Shown here: piece by piece, positions 19,801-27,967 of the stretch
How the letters are laid out: each line of letters starts with the position of its first letter
Numbering within the stretch: position 1 is the first letter of the stretch
Source of the DNA: Anaerolineales bacterium
GTDB lineage: Bacteria; Chloroflexota; Anaerolineae; Anaerolineales; UBA11858
Length of the DNA stretch: 64,000 nt
Assembly: GCA_016785015.1 (NCBI GenBank)
Contig: JADHTJ010000005.1
Coordinates: forward strand, 1 to 64,000
Direction: 5' to 3'
Notes under the pieces: generated by a model
Seen by the model: only the letters and a program-made list of their open reading frames with translations
Told to the model about the DNA's origin: nothing
Databases searched by the model: none
Translations under genes and position numbers: made by a program

Positions 19801-20289
19801 ACACACAATTTGGGCAAAATCACAGACGATGAAGAATTCGCGGAAAGAGGCCGAAGTTGGCTCGACGATTGGCTGCTGGGCAAAATCATCTATCAGACTT
19901 TGGAAGATTTAGGAATTGAAGATGATGGGGCCGAAAATGCCGTCACAGCTGTCAAGATTATGGTCACGCAGCAAAATTGGGGGCAGTCACTCGCATCAAA
20001 AACTGACCAAGCAGCACAAATCTTGAACAACTGGCTGCGAGATAACGATATCCAACGCTTCCTGCGCGTCAACCGTTATCAAGGCGTTTTATGGTTCAAC
20101 AAAGAAGCTTGCGACCAACTCCTGCGCTGGATGCTGGCTATTGCCATTATTTCTACTGTGGCTGATCCCGAACTAAATGGGAAACAAAAGGCTCAAAAAA
20201 TCCAAGCTCAATTTGATGTGATTGAAAAAATTGCGGGGGCTGTAATCAAGTCGGGCTATCAGGTTGAGAAATTGCTGGAAGCTATCTAG
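16822..20289 (+). CDS. large GH13 alpha-amylase-family protein
   Basis: A 1155-residue protein with a GH13 catalytic barrel between about residues 320 and 720. The four conserved regions are visible: I AADMVPNHVGIYSKW (about 393), II IIRFDAAMTLAKKHF with the Asp nucleophile (about 513), III TLLLAEAFWMMEGYF with the acid/base Glu (about 576) and IV YVNFMNNPDEETAIEQFG (about 635). Both flanks, residues 1-320 and 750-1155, are helical and match no domain I recognise; they account for twice the usual GH13 size. No signal peptide is seen, so it likely acts on intracellular alpha-glucan or maltodextrin. Specificity cannot be read from the sequence. Confidence 0.85.
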   Translation: MPQFEFHISRKSRERYHFSDTLYALSGNVIFADFHAVRTFAQRMNDQRDLIRFPEQAVKAGQINAMGLIDELLHYMARQYRLQVNPQALEKALSWLDTKLGKEKVDHALRRFTDEFPPLAVYRGESAIDEYLWGRTDGLLNRHIALEELLMLWLANANPAFSPYQELFDDSNLEKHTIYPKIIKQLDEFFETQPTFGPENLTFINLLRAPALASPRSLSGQLEYIQKRWTTTLGEYLQRLLKSIDFIKEEEKTIFFGPGPAHIPEYKTSSQDYPEEERFSPDSDWMPRLVLLAKNAYVWLDQLTKEYHREVKRLDQVPDEELDKLSQWGISGLWLIGLWERSPASQRIKQLCGNPDAVSSAYSLFDYVIANDLGGEEAYLNLRSRAWKRGIRLAADMVPNHVGIYSKWVVEHPDWFVSLDHSPFPTYTFDGENLSHDERVGIHLEDHYYSRSDAAVVFKRVDQWTGDTNFVYHGNDGTAMPWNDTAQLNFLNPEVREEVIQTILHVARKFPIIRFDAAMTLAKKHFQRLWFPQPGTGGDIPSRAEYGLTRQQFDEAIPMEFWREVVDRVAQEIPDTLLLAEAFWMMEGYFVRTLGMHRVYNSAFMNMLRDEKNAEYRQLIKNTLEFDPQILKRYVNFMNNPDEETAIEQFGSDDKYFGVCSMMATLPGLPMFGHGQVEGYHEKYGMEYHRAYWEEYPDTHLVSRHEREIFPLLHRRGQFAEVEHFLLYDFYSPEGRVDENVFAYSNRTGGKPSLVIYQNRWADISGWIKTSAAFKDKAKDQLLRTHLGDGLGLKNHKDTFTIFRDQISNLEYIRSNHDIHENGIFIELGAYKYHIFLDFREVDDNEWGQYAQLNEYLKGRGVPDMEEAMKEILLQPLHYPFRELVNPGMFEWLLENRFHVDTFKRSHVTTIRDEVEQKILRLLGEIAGMIEVEFDEKVLAGEVCGKLESALGLVQIPKQLPASKGVDLDSVLEWLDPSDEDIAFWGTIFGWLFTHNLGKITDDEEFAERGRSWLDDWLLGKIIYQTLEDLGIEDDGAENAVTAVKIMVTQQNWGQSLASKTDQAAQILNNWLRDNDIQRFLRVNRYQGVLWFNKEACDQLLRWMLAIAIISTVADPELNGKQKAQKIQAQFDVIEKIAGAVIKSGYQVEKLLEAI

Positions 20290-20295
20290 ACTCTC

Positions 20296-20330
20296 AAGAA
20301 GCTAAACTTCTCAGAGAAGTATAGCTTCTT
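20296..20330. repeat. REP-like hairpin downstream of the transposase gene
   Basis: Arms 20296-20312 and 20314-20330 (AAGAAGCTAAACTTCTC against GAGAAGTATAGCTTCTT) pair with one mismatch. The core GCTAAACTT is shared with the hairpin at 20917-20949 on the other side of the transposase gene. Confidence 0.8.
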
Positions 20331-20339
20331 ATTGTATGA

Positions 20340-20906
20340 TCAATCAAGTAGTAAAGAATCGGGTATCCCTCTTTTGGGGTCTCTATCATCATTGACAAAA
20401 TCCAAATAATGTTTCGGTGAAGCAAACTGGCTTAGGATCACACTCGGATTAGGCAGTGTCCCATTTCTCAAACCAATATAATCCCGGTAGCTTGAATAGA
20501 TCCAATCTTCGGGCTTATTGACCAGTCCGGCTGTTACTGGGTTCAAGTGAATATACCTTGATAAATGCAGCAAATATTCATTCTTGTGTACAAATTTCGC
20601 CCGAAATGTTCCCTGAAAAAGAGCGCCTACGCGGCTTCGTTGCTTGTTGATAGCTTTTGTATATGATGTAACAAATGGCTGCATGACTTTATGGCTGACT
20701 TGATCGCTTTTCGCAAGAATCAACATATGATAATGATTGGGCATCAAACAATACGCCATAACATCTGCATGTTGCGGAAGGAAATATTTGCGCATCCTTT
20801 GGAGAAAGAAACGCCAATTCTCTGGGATGAAGAAAATATTTCCAAAATTCACACCCCGATTGTAAAAATGGTAGTAACATTCGGAACGAATAGGAGGATT
20901 TCTCAT
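20340..20906 (-). CDS. REP-associated tyrosine transposase (RAYT, Y1_Tnp family)
   Basis: HUH-type transposase-like protein thought to mobilise or process REP palindromes. The metal-binding His pair is in CLMPNHYHMLILAKS and the catalytic Tyr in VTSYTKAINKQRSRVGALFQ. HLSRYIHLNPVTAGLV and WIYSSYRDYIG are family signatures. ATG 20906 gives 188 residues; a TTG at 20918 would add four more and overlaps the hairpin. The gene sits between two hairpins with a common core, as expected for a RAYT-REP unit. It looks complete and may be active. Confidence 0.9.
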   Translation of the reverse strand: MRNPPIRSECYYHFYNRGVNFGNIFFIPENWRFFLQRMRKYFLPQHADVMAYCLMPNHYHMLILAKSDQVSHKVMQPFVTSYTKAINKQRSRVGALFQGTFRAKFVHKNEYLLHLSRYIHLNPVTAGLVNKPEDWIYSSYRDYIGLRNGTLPNPSVILSQFASPKHYLDFVNDDRDPKRGIPDSLLLD

Positions 20907-20916
20907 TGCAGTTAAC

Positions 20917-20949
20917 AAAAGCTAAACTTTTTTGAAAAGTTTAGCTTTT
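20917..20949. repeat. REP-like hairpin upstream of the transposase gene
   Basis: AAAAGCTAAACTTTT (20917-20931) and AAAAGTTTAGCTTTT (20935-20949) form a perfect 15-bp stem with a 3-base loop. It lies immediately before the transposase start on the minus strand and could also affect its expression. Confidence 0.85.
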
Positions 20950-21036
20950 CAACTCCTTTGCCATATATTGCAGTATTATATCATTTACATTATTAAATGT
21001 TGACTAAATTCATAATTATCCAATTTTCCATTCCTT

Positions 21037-22284
21037 ATGCCCTCTCTAGCTGACAAACTCAAATCCCTGGGCGTTGACCTCGGTGCCAAAAGCCTTGCAC
21101 CAAAACAAGCTCCTCGGCGGGATGATTATCCCATCGAGCGTGTTCTGGCTGGAGAGTGGCAATCCATGCCCCATGGGGAAACTTTCGTTGTTGAAGCCCG
21201 CTATCAAGCTGATTTTCAGCAGGGCACTATCCCTTTGAGAGGAAACGCACCTTTAGAGATCATCGCTGCCTGGGCTAAAGAGCCAAAACTGGTTGAACTC
21301 GATCTGGAAAAATTTGTCTTTCTGGATACCGAAACAACTGGTTTGGCTGGGGGAACGGGAACATATACCTTTATGATCGGTGCGGGACGCTTTGAGGGGG
21401 ATGAATTTCGCATGGTGCAGTTCTTCCTGCGTGACCCTGCAGAAGAAACCGCCCAGCTAGCCGCATTCGAGCAGTTTGTTGCCCCATGTGAGGCGATTGT
21501 TAGCTTCAACGGCAAATCATTCGATATGCCAATGCTCAACAACCGCTTTATCATCAATGGTTGGCCGCCGCCACTAAAAGATGCCGCACATCTCGATCTA
21601 CTGCACTTAGCTCGACGATTGTGGCGCGCCCGCTTACCCAGTCGAGCATTAGGTGATTTAGAAGCAAAAATTTTGGGCGCAACACGTTCCCAGCAAGATG
21701 TTCCTGGCTGGATGGTGGCTGATCTTTATTTTGATTATCTGCATACTGGTGATGCACGCCCGTTATTGGGCGTTTTCTATCACAACGAAATGGACGTGGT
21801 ATCCCTGGCTGCGCTGCTCAACCACATGGCAACTTTATTGGCTGATCCTTTGAATGGGGGCGTTGAGTACGGCTTAGATCTGATCGCCATTGGCAAGCTC
21901 TACGCTGATTTGGGTAACCTGGACAAAGCTGCTGAGATATACCAACATGGCTTGTCACAAGATGATGTCCACCAAGAAGCCTATTGGAAGGCGATTGAGC
22001 AGCTTTCCTTCCTGCACAAAAAACGCGCCGATCTTGATCAGGCGATGACTCTTTGGGAACAGGCCAGTGGCGAGGGTCAAATATATGCCCATATCGAATT
22101 GGCCAAGGTTTTCGAGCACAAGCTGCGTGATTACACCGAAGCTTCTCGGTGGACACTGGCAGCCATCGAAATCGTTTCCGCTTCTGAATATCCTGAATTT
22201 GAGCGAACTCAATGGCTGCCAGTGCTAGAGCACAGACTTTCGCGCCTGGAAAAGCGGCTGCTGTCTTCTAAATCTGGCGACTAA
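21037..22284 (+). CDS. YprB-type RNase H-like exonuclease with TPR region
   Basis: A 415-residue protein with a DnaQ/RNase H-like 3'-5' exonuclease domain at about 90-275: motif I FVFLDTETTGLAGG, motif II IVSFNGKSFDMPMLNNRF and motif III YHNEMDVVSLAALLNH, which together hold the acidic metal ligands. The C-terminal part has TPR-like helices (LYADLGNLDKAAEIYQHGLS, then similar repeats to the end). This matches bacterial YprB-like proteins, probably acting on nucleic acids but of unproven substrate. The first 80 residues are a linker-like N-terminus. No clear ribosome binding site precedes ATG 21037. Confidence 0.85.
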   Translation: MPSLADKLKSLGVDLGAKSLAPKQAPRRDDYPIERVLAGEWQSMPHGETFVVEARYQADFQQGTIPLRGNAPLEIIAAWAKEPKLVELDLEKFVFLDTETTGLAGGTGTYTFMIGAGRFEGDEFRMVQFFLRDPAEETAQLAAFEQFVAPCEAIVSFNGKSFDMPMLNNRFIINGWPPPLKDAAHLDLLHLARRLWRARLPSRALGDLEAKILGATRSQQDVPGWMVADLYFDYLHTGDARPLLGVFYHNEMDVVSLAALLNHMATLLADPLNGGVEYGLDLIAIGKLYADLGNLDKAAEIYQHGLSQDDVHQEAYWKAIEQLSFLHKKRADLDQAMTLWEQASGEGQIYAHIELAKVFEHKLRDYTEASRWTLAAIEIVSASEYPEFERTQWLPVLEHRLSRLEKRLLSSKSGD

Positions 22285-22422
22285 CGATTGAAAAATCTCT
22301 TTTTGGGTACGATACAATTACATCGGCTATACAAACAAGGCAAGTGTCAGAATTTATTAAACTAATTTTTTGCGCGTAAACCTATCTAACGACTCAATAC
22401 ACTTCTCATCTTCGGAGGAATA

Positions 22423-23667
22423 ATGCTCAACCCCCAAGACATGCAAGCACATCTCGAAGAACGTCTTCCTCAATATCTTGACTTTCTAAAAAGTATGGTT
22501 GAGATCAACAGCTTCACCGGCAATCCTGCTGGTGTCAATGAACTTGCAAAATTGACCGCCGAATCCTTCAACTCTTTGGGATTTCAGGCTCAGTATATAC
22601 AAGCCAAAAACCCCCAATACGGGAAACATCTGGTCATGACCAAACCCGGAAAGTCATCTCTCAGAATTGGATTGATTTCCCATCTCGACACTGTCTTCCC
22701 CCCAGATGAAGAGATCAAGAATGATTTCCGCTGGCTTGAAGAAGGGGACCGTCTCTATGGTCCCGGCACAAATGATATCAAGGGGGGTACAGCAATCATC
22801 TATATGGTCATGGATGCATTGAAAACTTTTGCACCCGAAGTTTTCAACGAGATCACCTGGGTTGTCTTGATCAATGCAGCCGAGGAGAGGCTTTCAGATG
22901 ACTTTGGCGAATTGTGCATCGAACATCTCACCAAGGATGCGGTCGCAGCTCTGGTATTCGAAGCCGGAGTGCGCGGTGATAACTTCTTCCAACTGGTAAC
23001 TGCTCGCAAGGGGCGTGCGACATATAAAGTGACCACGAAAGGCAAAGGAGCCCATGCCGGATCAAACCACCAAGAAGGGGCCAATGCTATCGTCCAAATG
23101 GCTCATACCATCCAACAGATCGCAGCACTAACCGATTATGAAAAACACCTGACTTTCAACGTCGGCAATGTGAAAGGTGGCAGCGTGGTAAACCGTGTCC
23201 CCCACCTGGCTAAAGCAACTGTCGAAATGCGCACTTTTGATCTCGAAATTTTTGAGTTCGGCGTAAAAAGCATCTTAGCCTTACAAGACGAAAAGAAAGT
23301 TTCCAATGCTAATGGGAATTATGAGTGTAAAGTCAGCATTGAATTGAAAGAACAATCCGCTCCCTGGCCTTCGAACCCAGGGACCGAAAACCTATTTCAC
23401 GTGTGGGAAGAAGCCGCCAAATCGTTGGGCACTTCCGTTTTTCGAGAAGAGCGTGGCGGGTTGAGCGATGGCAATGCGATATGGCACACGATCCCCACAA
23501 TTGATGGTCTGGGACCCTATGGCGCTCATTCGCACTGCTCCGAACGTAATCCCGAAGAAGGAAAGAATCAAGAATTCGCCAACCGTTCATCGTTTGTACC
23601 GAAAGCGCTCTTGAATACGTTGGCTATTTTGAAGCTGATCGAAAAAAATCAACTGAATGACCGCTGA
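22423..23667 (+). CDS. M20 family metallopeptidase
   Basis: Zinc-dependent M20 peptidase/amidohydrolase of the carboxypeptidase G2-like subgroup, 414 residues. Metal and catalytic residues are seen in ISHLDTVFP, YGPGTNDIKGGTAIIYM and LINAAEERLSDDFG; a dimerisation (lid) domain starts about TARKGRATYKVTTKGKGAHAG. It probably hydrolyses a peptide or N-acyl amino acid in the cytoplasm; no signal peptide is seen. The ribosome binding site GGAGG lies six bases before the ATG. Function of the adjacent glycerol genes appears unrelated. Confidence 0.87.
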   Translation: MLNPQDMQAHLEERLPQYLDFLKSMVEINSFTGNPAGVNELAKLTAESFNSLGFQAQYIQAKNPQYGKHLVMTKPGKSSLRIGLISHLDTVFPPDEEIKNDFRWLEEGDRLYGPGTNDIKGGTAIIYMVMDALKTFAPEVFNEITWVVLINAAEERLSDDFGELCIEHLTKDAVAALVFEAGVRGDNFFQLVTARKGRATYKVTTKGKGAHAGSNHQEGANAIVQMAHTIQQIAALTDYEKHLTFNVGNVKGGSVVNRVPHLAKATVEMRTFDLEIFEFGVKSILALQDEKKVSNANGNYECKVSIELKEQSAPWPSNPGTENLFHVWEEAAKSLGTSVFREERGGLSDGNAIWHTIPTIDGLGPYGAHSHCSERNPEEGKNQEFANRSSFVPKALLNTLAILKLIEKNQLNDR

Positions 23668-23710
23668 CCGTTGACGGCTGACCGCGGTCTCCGGTCGTCC
23701 GTCCTCAGTC
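23661..23710. repeat. GACCGC-rich repeat upstream of glpK
   Basis: A run of short GACCGC/GACGGCTGACC/CCGGTC units. GACGGCTGACC (23673-23683) is the exact inverse of GGTCAGCCGTC downstream of glpK (25247-25257), so related repeats flank glpK in opposite orientation. Confidence 0.7.
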
Positions 23711-23731
23711 TTACATATAGGAGGACCACCA

Positions 23732-25228
23732 ATGACCAATTATATTGCCGCCATAGATCAAGGCACCACCAGCACTCGTTGTATGCTTTTCGGCCACTCG
23801 GGGGAAGTGGTCAGCGGTGATCAAAAAGAGCATCAACAAATTTTCCCAAAACCTGGCTGGGTAGAACATGACTCCCTGGAAATTTGGGGGCGCACCCAAG
23901 AAGTAATTCGCGGAGCAATCAAAAAAGCAGGAATTGAAGCTTCGCAAATATTGGCCGTGGGCATCACCAATCAGCGTGAAACGACGTTAGTATGGGATCG
24001 CCACACAGGGGTACCTTATTACAACGCCATTGTCTGGCAAGATACCCGCACCAAAGAAATATGCGACGAACTAAGCAAAGAAGGGGGACAGGATCGTTTT
24101 CGTCCACAGACCGGATTGCCTTTGGCAACCTATTTCTCTGGCCCCAAAGTCAAATGGATGCTGGATAATGTCGCAGGGTTGCAAGCCGCTGCAGAGAATG
24201 GCGATGCCATCTTTGGCAATATCGATACCTGGCTGATCTGGAAACTGACTGGCGCCCACGTCACGGATGTCACCAATGCCAGCCGCACATTGTTGATGAA
24301 CCTCGAAACTCTGGATTGGGAGGATGAAATTTTGGAGATTCTGGGAATCCCTCGGCGGATGCTGCCCAAAATCGTGCCGTCGAGCGACCCTGAAACCTGG
24401 GGTGCTACTGATCCCAATGGCCCTTTCGGGGCAGCTATTCCTGTGTGTGGTGACCTGGGAGATCAGCAGGCCGCCCTGGTCGGACAAACTTGCTTTAGTC
24501 CAGGCGAAGCCAAGAACACCTATGGAACGGGCTGTTTTATGCTGCTCAACACGGGTACAGATATCGTTCCTTCAGAGAGCGGCTTGCTCACTACGTTGGG
24601 ATACAAATTTGGTGATCAGCCGGCAGTTTATGCATTGGAAGGTTCTATCGCCATCACAGGCGCGCTCGTACAATGGTTGCGCGATAATTTGGGCATCATC
24701 CAAAGCGCACCAGAAATCGAAGCACTGGCTAAAACTGTTGATGATAACGGTGGTATCTATTTCGTTCCCGCTTTTTCTGGGCTGTTCGCCCCTTACTGGC
24801 GCTCAGATGCACGCGGCGCCATCGTCGGTATGACGCGCTATATCAACAAGGGACATATCGCCCGCGCTACACTTGAAGCCTCCGCGTACCAAACTCGCGA
24901 AGTTCTGGATGCCATGCAGCAGGACTCTGGAGTCGATCTGCAAGCTCTCAAGGTCGATGGCGGCATGGTGGCCAATGAACTGCTGATGCAGTTCCAGGCT
25001 GACATTCTTGGCGTACCTGTCGTACGTCCGCAAGTTGCCGAAACAACAGCCTTAGGCGCGGCCTACGCTGCGGGATTGGCTGTTGGATTCTGGAATAACG
25101 CCGAAGATCTACGTGCCAATTGGCAAGTGGATAAGATATGGGACCCCGAAATGGATTCACAAAAGCAGGCTGATTTATATGCAGGTTGGAAAAAGGCAGT
25201 TACTAGAACCTTCGATTGGGTGGAGTAA
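23732..25228 (+). CDS. glpK: glycerol kinase
   Basis: FGGY-family kinase phosphorylating glycerol to sn-glycerol 3-phosphate. N-terminal [15 protein letters not shown] is the phosphate-binding loop; [17 protein letters not shown] is a family signature, and the second FGGY signature region is [19 protein letters not shown]. Length 498 is standard. The ribosome binding site AGGAGG precedes the ATG. The product is the substrate of the anaerobic glycerol-3-phosphate dehydrogenase encoded 7 kb downstream (glpAB, glpC). Inverted copies of a GACGGCTGACC-type repeat flank the gene. Confidence 0.96.
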   Translation: MTNYIAAIDQGTTSTRCMLFGHSGEVVSGDQKEHQQIFPKPGWVEHDSLEIWGRTQEVIRGAIKKAGIEASQILAVGITNQRETTLVWDRHTGVPYYNAIVWQDTRTKEICDELSKEGGQDRFRPQTGLPLATYFSGPKVKWMLDNVAGLQAAAENGDAIFGNIDTWLIWKLTGAHVTDVTNASRTLLMNLETLDWEDEILEILGIPRRMLPKIVPSSDPETWGATDPNGPFGAAIPVCGDLGDQQAALVGQTCFSPGEAKNTYGTGCFMLLNTGTDIVPSESGLLTTLGYKFGDQPAVYALEGSIAITGALVQWLRDNLGIIQSAPEIEALAKTVDDNGGIYFVPAFSGLFAPYWRSDARGAIVGMTRYINKGHIARATLEASAYQTREVLDAMQQDSGVDLQALKVDGGMVANELLMQFQADILGVPVVRPQVAETTALGAAYAAGLAVGFWNNAEDLRANWQVDKIWDPEMDSQKQADLYAGWKKAVTRTFDWVE

Positions 25229-25232
25229 AATC

Positions 25233-25267
25233 CGACAGCCGTCTGCGGTCAGCCGTCCGCGGTCTGC
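25233..25267. repeat. GACCGC-type repeat downstream of glpK
   Basis: Contains GGTCAGCCGTC (25247-25257) and CCGCGGTC, inverse to the unit upstream of glpK. It separates glpK from the convergent nadB gene. Confidence 0.65.
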
Positions 25268-26892
25268 TAACCCACATCACTAAGCTTCAAGCTCTGATCA
25301 TCGGGAGCGTGGGCGCCATTACTTTCAAGCCCATCCTCCCGATAATGATTCCCCCTACTGATCGGATTTTGGCGAGCGGCGCGCGCCACGATCATGGCCG
25401 CCTGGACGCTGTTGCGCAACCCGATCATGCCATCTGAAAGGCATGTCTTGCGGTAAAAATCTTCGATCTCACGCCAAAGGTGGCGTAACTCTCTCAAGGC
25501 GCGGCTGAGCCGATATTCACTGCGCACCAAGCCTACATAATGCCACATCAAGTTGCGAATCGTTTGCAGATCTCCTTGCATTAATGTGGGGTCTGTATCA
25601 TAGATAAGATTCTCGTCATCCCAAGGGGGCACTTCATTTTCATTGACTACATCGCCCGAAAGCTGAGTTTGTATATGTCGCGCGGCGCGGTCACCCCATA
25701 CCAATCCTTCTAATAACGAAGTGCTGGCCAAGCGATTGGCACCATGTACACCCGTGCATGACACTTCACCCACGGCATACAAACCCTGGATGGTACTCCG
25801 CCCCCAAGTATCAACGAGCACCCCTCCGCAAAAATAATGTGCCGCCGGAACAACCGGGATAGGGCGTTCCGTAATGTTGATATCTTGATCAAGACAACGC
25901 GCATAGATCTGAGGAAAGCGCTCTCGTATGGCATTGGGTTTCAAATGGGAAGCGATATCCAATATAACATAAGGATAATCGTTCTCGAGCATCTCCCAAT
26001 AGATGGCTCGTGCGACAACATCGCGCGGGGCTAAATCCTTCCACTCAGGGGCATGGCGATGCATAAAGGGTTTCCCGTCTGGAGTCAATAAAACACCTCC
26101 CTCGCCGCGCACCGCCTCACTAATTAAGAATTTCGTCGCCCCAGGCATGTGCAGAGCCGTAGGGTGGAATTGAACGTATTCGGCATTGACCACCCGCGCC
26201 CCCGCGCGATATGCCATCGCCAGCCCATCGCCGCGCGCTCCAGGTGGATTGCTGGTATTCAAGAAAATCTGTCCCAAGCCCCCCGTTGCCAATATTGTAT
26301 ATTCAGCCAAAATTGGTTTGACTTTTCGTGTCGTCTTATCAAATACATAAGCACCATGACATGCCAAGTGCTGGTAGATGGCTAGGGGATCCAGTGCGTG
26401 GTGTGGGAATGTCAGCAGATCAACCGCGGTTCGACCAGTAAGAATTTTTACGTTGGGCTGTTTCTTCAATTCCTTAATGAGGCCGCGCATAATTGCCTGA
26501 CCAGTCATATCGCCAACGTGCAAAATGCGTCGTTTGGAATGCGCAGCTTCAAGCCCATAAATCAATTCGCCCCTTTCGTTGCTGTCAAATGCAATTCCTG
26601 ATTTTTGGATGAGCATCTCTACGATCAAATCGGGACCTTCTTCAGCGAGAACTTTGGCTGCTTTTGGATTACAGATGCCATCACCAGCAATTATCACATC
26701 TTCTATCAATTTAGCAGATGAATCATCAATACCACGCCCAACAATTCCCCCTTGGGCATAATAAGAATTTGATTCAACTGGCTCATCAGCTCGGGTTATC
26801 ACTGTGATCTGACGCTGACGATCATTTGCCAGACGTAATGCTGCTATAGCTCCAGCGATGCCGCTGCCTATGATTAGTACATCTGTTTGCAT
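25267..26892 (-). CDS. nadB: L-aspartate oxidase
   Basis: FAD enzyme oxidising L-aspartate to iminoaspartate, the first step of de novo NAD synthesis. The dinucleotide-binding motif is VLIIGSGIAGAIAALRLA. SNSYYAQGGIVGRG, HPTALHMPG, VRGEGGVLLTPDG and FCGGVLVDTWGRSTIQGLYA are succinate dehydrogenase/aspartate oxidase signatures. Length 541 is complete, with the helical C-terminal domain present. It begins three bases after nadA ends, so nadC-nadA-nadB are one operon on the minus strand. In anaerobes fumarate may serve as electron acceptor. Confidence 0.95.
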   Translation of the reverse strand: MQTDVLIIGSGIAGAIAALRLANDRQRQITVITRADEPVESNSYYAQGGIVGRGIDDSSAKLIEDVIIAGDGICNPKAAKVLAEEGPDLIVEMLIQKSGIAFDSNERGELIYGLEAAHSKRRILHVGDMTGQAIMRGLIKELKKQPNVKILTGRTAVDLLTFPHHALDPLAIYQHLACHGAYVFDKTTRKVKPILAEYTILATGGLGQIFLNTSNPPGARGDGLAMAYRAGARVVNAEYVQFHPTALHMPGATKFLISEAVRGEGGVLLTPDGKPFMHRHAPEWKDLAPRDVVARAIYWEMLENDYPYVILDIASHLKPNAIRERFPQIYARCLDQDINITERPIPVVPAAHYFCGGVLVDTWGRSTIQGLYAVGEVSCTGVHGANRLASTSLLEGLVWGDRAARHIQTQLSGDVVNENEVPPWDDENLIYDTDPTLMQGDLQTIRNLMWHYVGLVRSEYRLSRALRELRHLWREIEDFYRKTCLSDGMIGLRNSVQAAMIVARAARQNPISRGNHYREDGLESNGAHAPDDQSLKLSDVG

Positions 26893-26895
26893 AGC

Positions 26896-27927
26896 TTATC
26901 CAATTTCGATCATGCGTTCCACTGCACGTGCCGCCCGCAGACGGATTTCTTCAGGAACTTCAATAACATATTGATCTTTTTGCAAGGCAGTCAGTGTATC
27001 TTCCAGGGTGATCTCATTCATGTGCGGACAGCGCACACGGCACAAACGCAGCATATCCTTTTCAGGCTGAGCCGCTGCGATATTATCTCCCATAGCACAC
27101 TCTGTCAGCAGCAAATATTGGGGCGCTTGAGTCGCTTCAATATGGTGGATCATGGCGGTAGTGCTGGCAGAAAAATCTGATGCATCGACAACTTCAGGGC
27201 TGCATTCTGGGTGCGCCAGGATAACCACTTCAGGATACTCCGCTCGGATATCTACAATATCTTGCACAGTGAACTGCTCGTGGACTTCACATCGTCCATG
27301 CCAACCGATCATCTGATAATCTAAATTGGGATCAGCACCCGACTTCATCTTTGACGGGAAAATTATTTGTTTTCCAGTCTCCTTGGCAACATTTCCCGCA
27401 AGATATTCATCTGGCAAAAAGATGACCGTGTCTGAATCCAGAGATTCAACTACTGCCTTTGCATTTCCTGAGGTGCAGCATACATCGCTCTCGGCTTTGA
27501 CATCCGCATAGGTGTTGACATAAGTAACTACAGGTACTCCTGGAAATAGGGCACGGAGATTCCTGACATCCTCTGCGGTGATACTTTCAGCCAATGAGCA
27601 GCCTGCCTTTTTAGCTGGTAGCAACACAGTTTTTTCTGGGTTGAGGATCTTGGCCGTCTCGGCCATAAAACGCACGCCGCAAAACACAATGATATCTTTG
27701 TCAGTTTGAGCCGCAATGCGACTCAGCCCAAGAGAATCACCTACAAAATCTGGGATCGAGTGGAACAGAGCTGGTTCCATGTAGTTATGACCCAGGATAA
27801 CGGCATTCTTTTCTTTTTTGAGCTTGTTGATCTCCCAGGCAATTTCAGCCTTGATATAAATTTCAGGTTCAGGTACTACATTACCTAATTTATCTTTCAT
27901 TTCTTCTAAAAACACATCGAATGTCAT
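26896..27927 (-). CDS. nadA: quinolinate synthase A
   Basis: [4Fe-4S] enzyme condensing iminoaspartate with dihydroxyacetone phosphate to quinolinate. Candidate cluster cysteines lie in IIVFCGVRFMAETAKIL, KKAGCSLAESI, DVCCTSGNAKAV, LAHPECSPEVV and LTECAMGDNI; three of these are expected to be ligands. Length 343 is normal. GGAG lies eight bases before the ATG. It is the middle gene of nadC-nadA-nadB. DHAP for this reaction could come from the nearby glycerol pathway, a link that is inferred only. Confidence 0.95.
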   Translation of the reverse strand: MTFDVFLEEMKDKLGNVVPEPEIYIKAEIAWEINKLKKEKNAVILGHNYMEPALFHSIPDFVGDSLGLSRIAAQTDKDIIVFCGVRFMAETAKILNPEKTVLLPAKKAGCSLAESITAEDVRNLRALFPGVPVVTYVNTYADVKAESDVCCTSGNAKAVVESLDSDTVIFLPDEYLAGNVAKETGKQIIFPSKMKSGADPNLDYQMIGWHGRCEVHEQFTVQDIVDIRAEYPEVVILAHPECSPEVVDASDFSASTTAMIHHIEATQAPQYLLLTECAMGDNIAAAQPEKDMLRLCRVRCPHMNEITLEDTLTALQKDQYVIEVPEEIRLRAARAVERMIEIG

Positions 27928-27967
27928 TTCAAATACTCCACATACTTTTATAAGCTTTATAAAAAGG

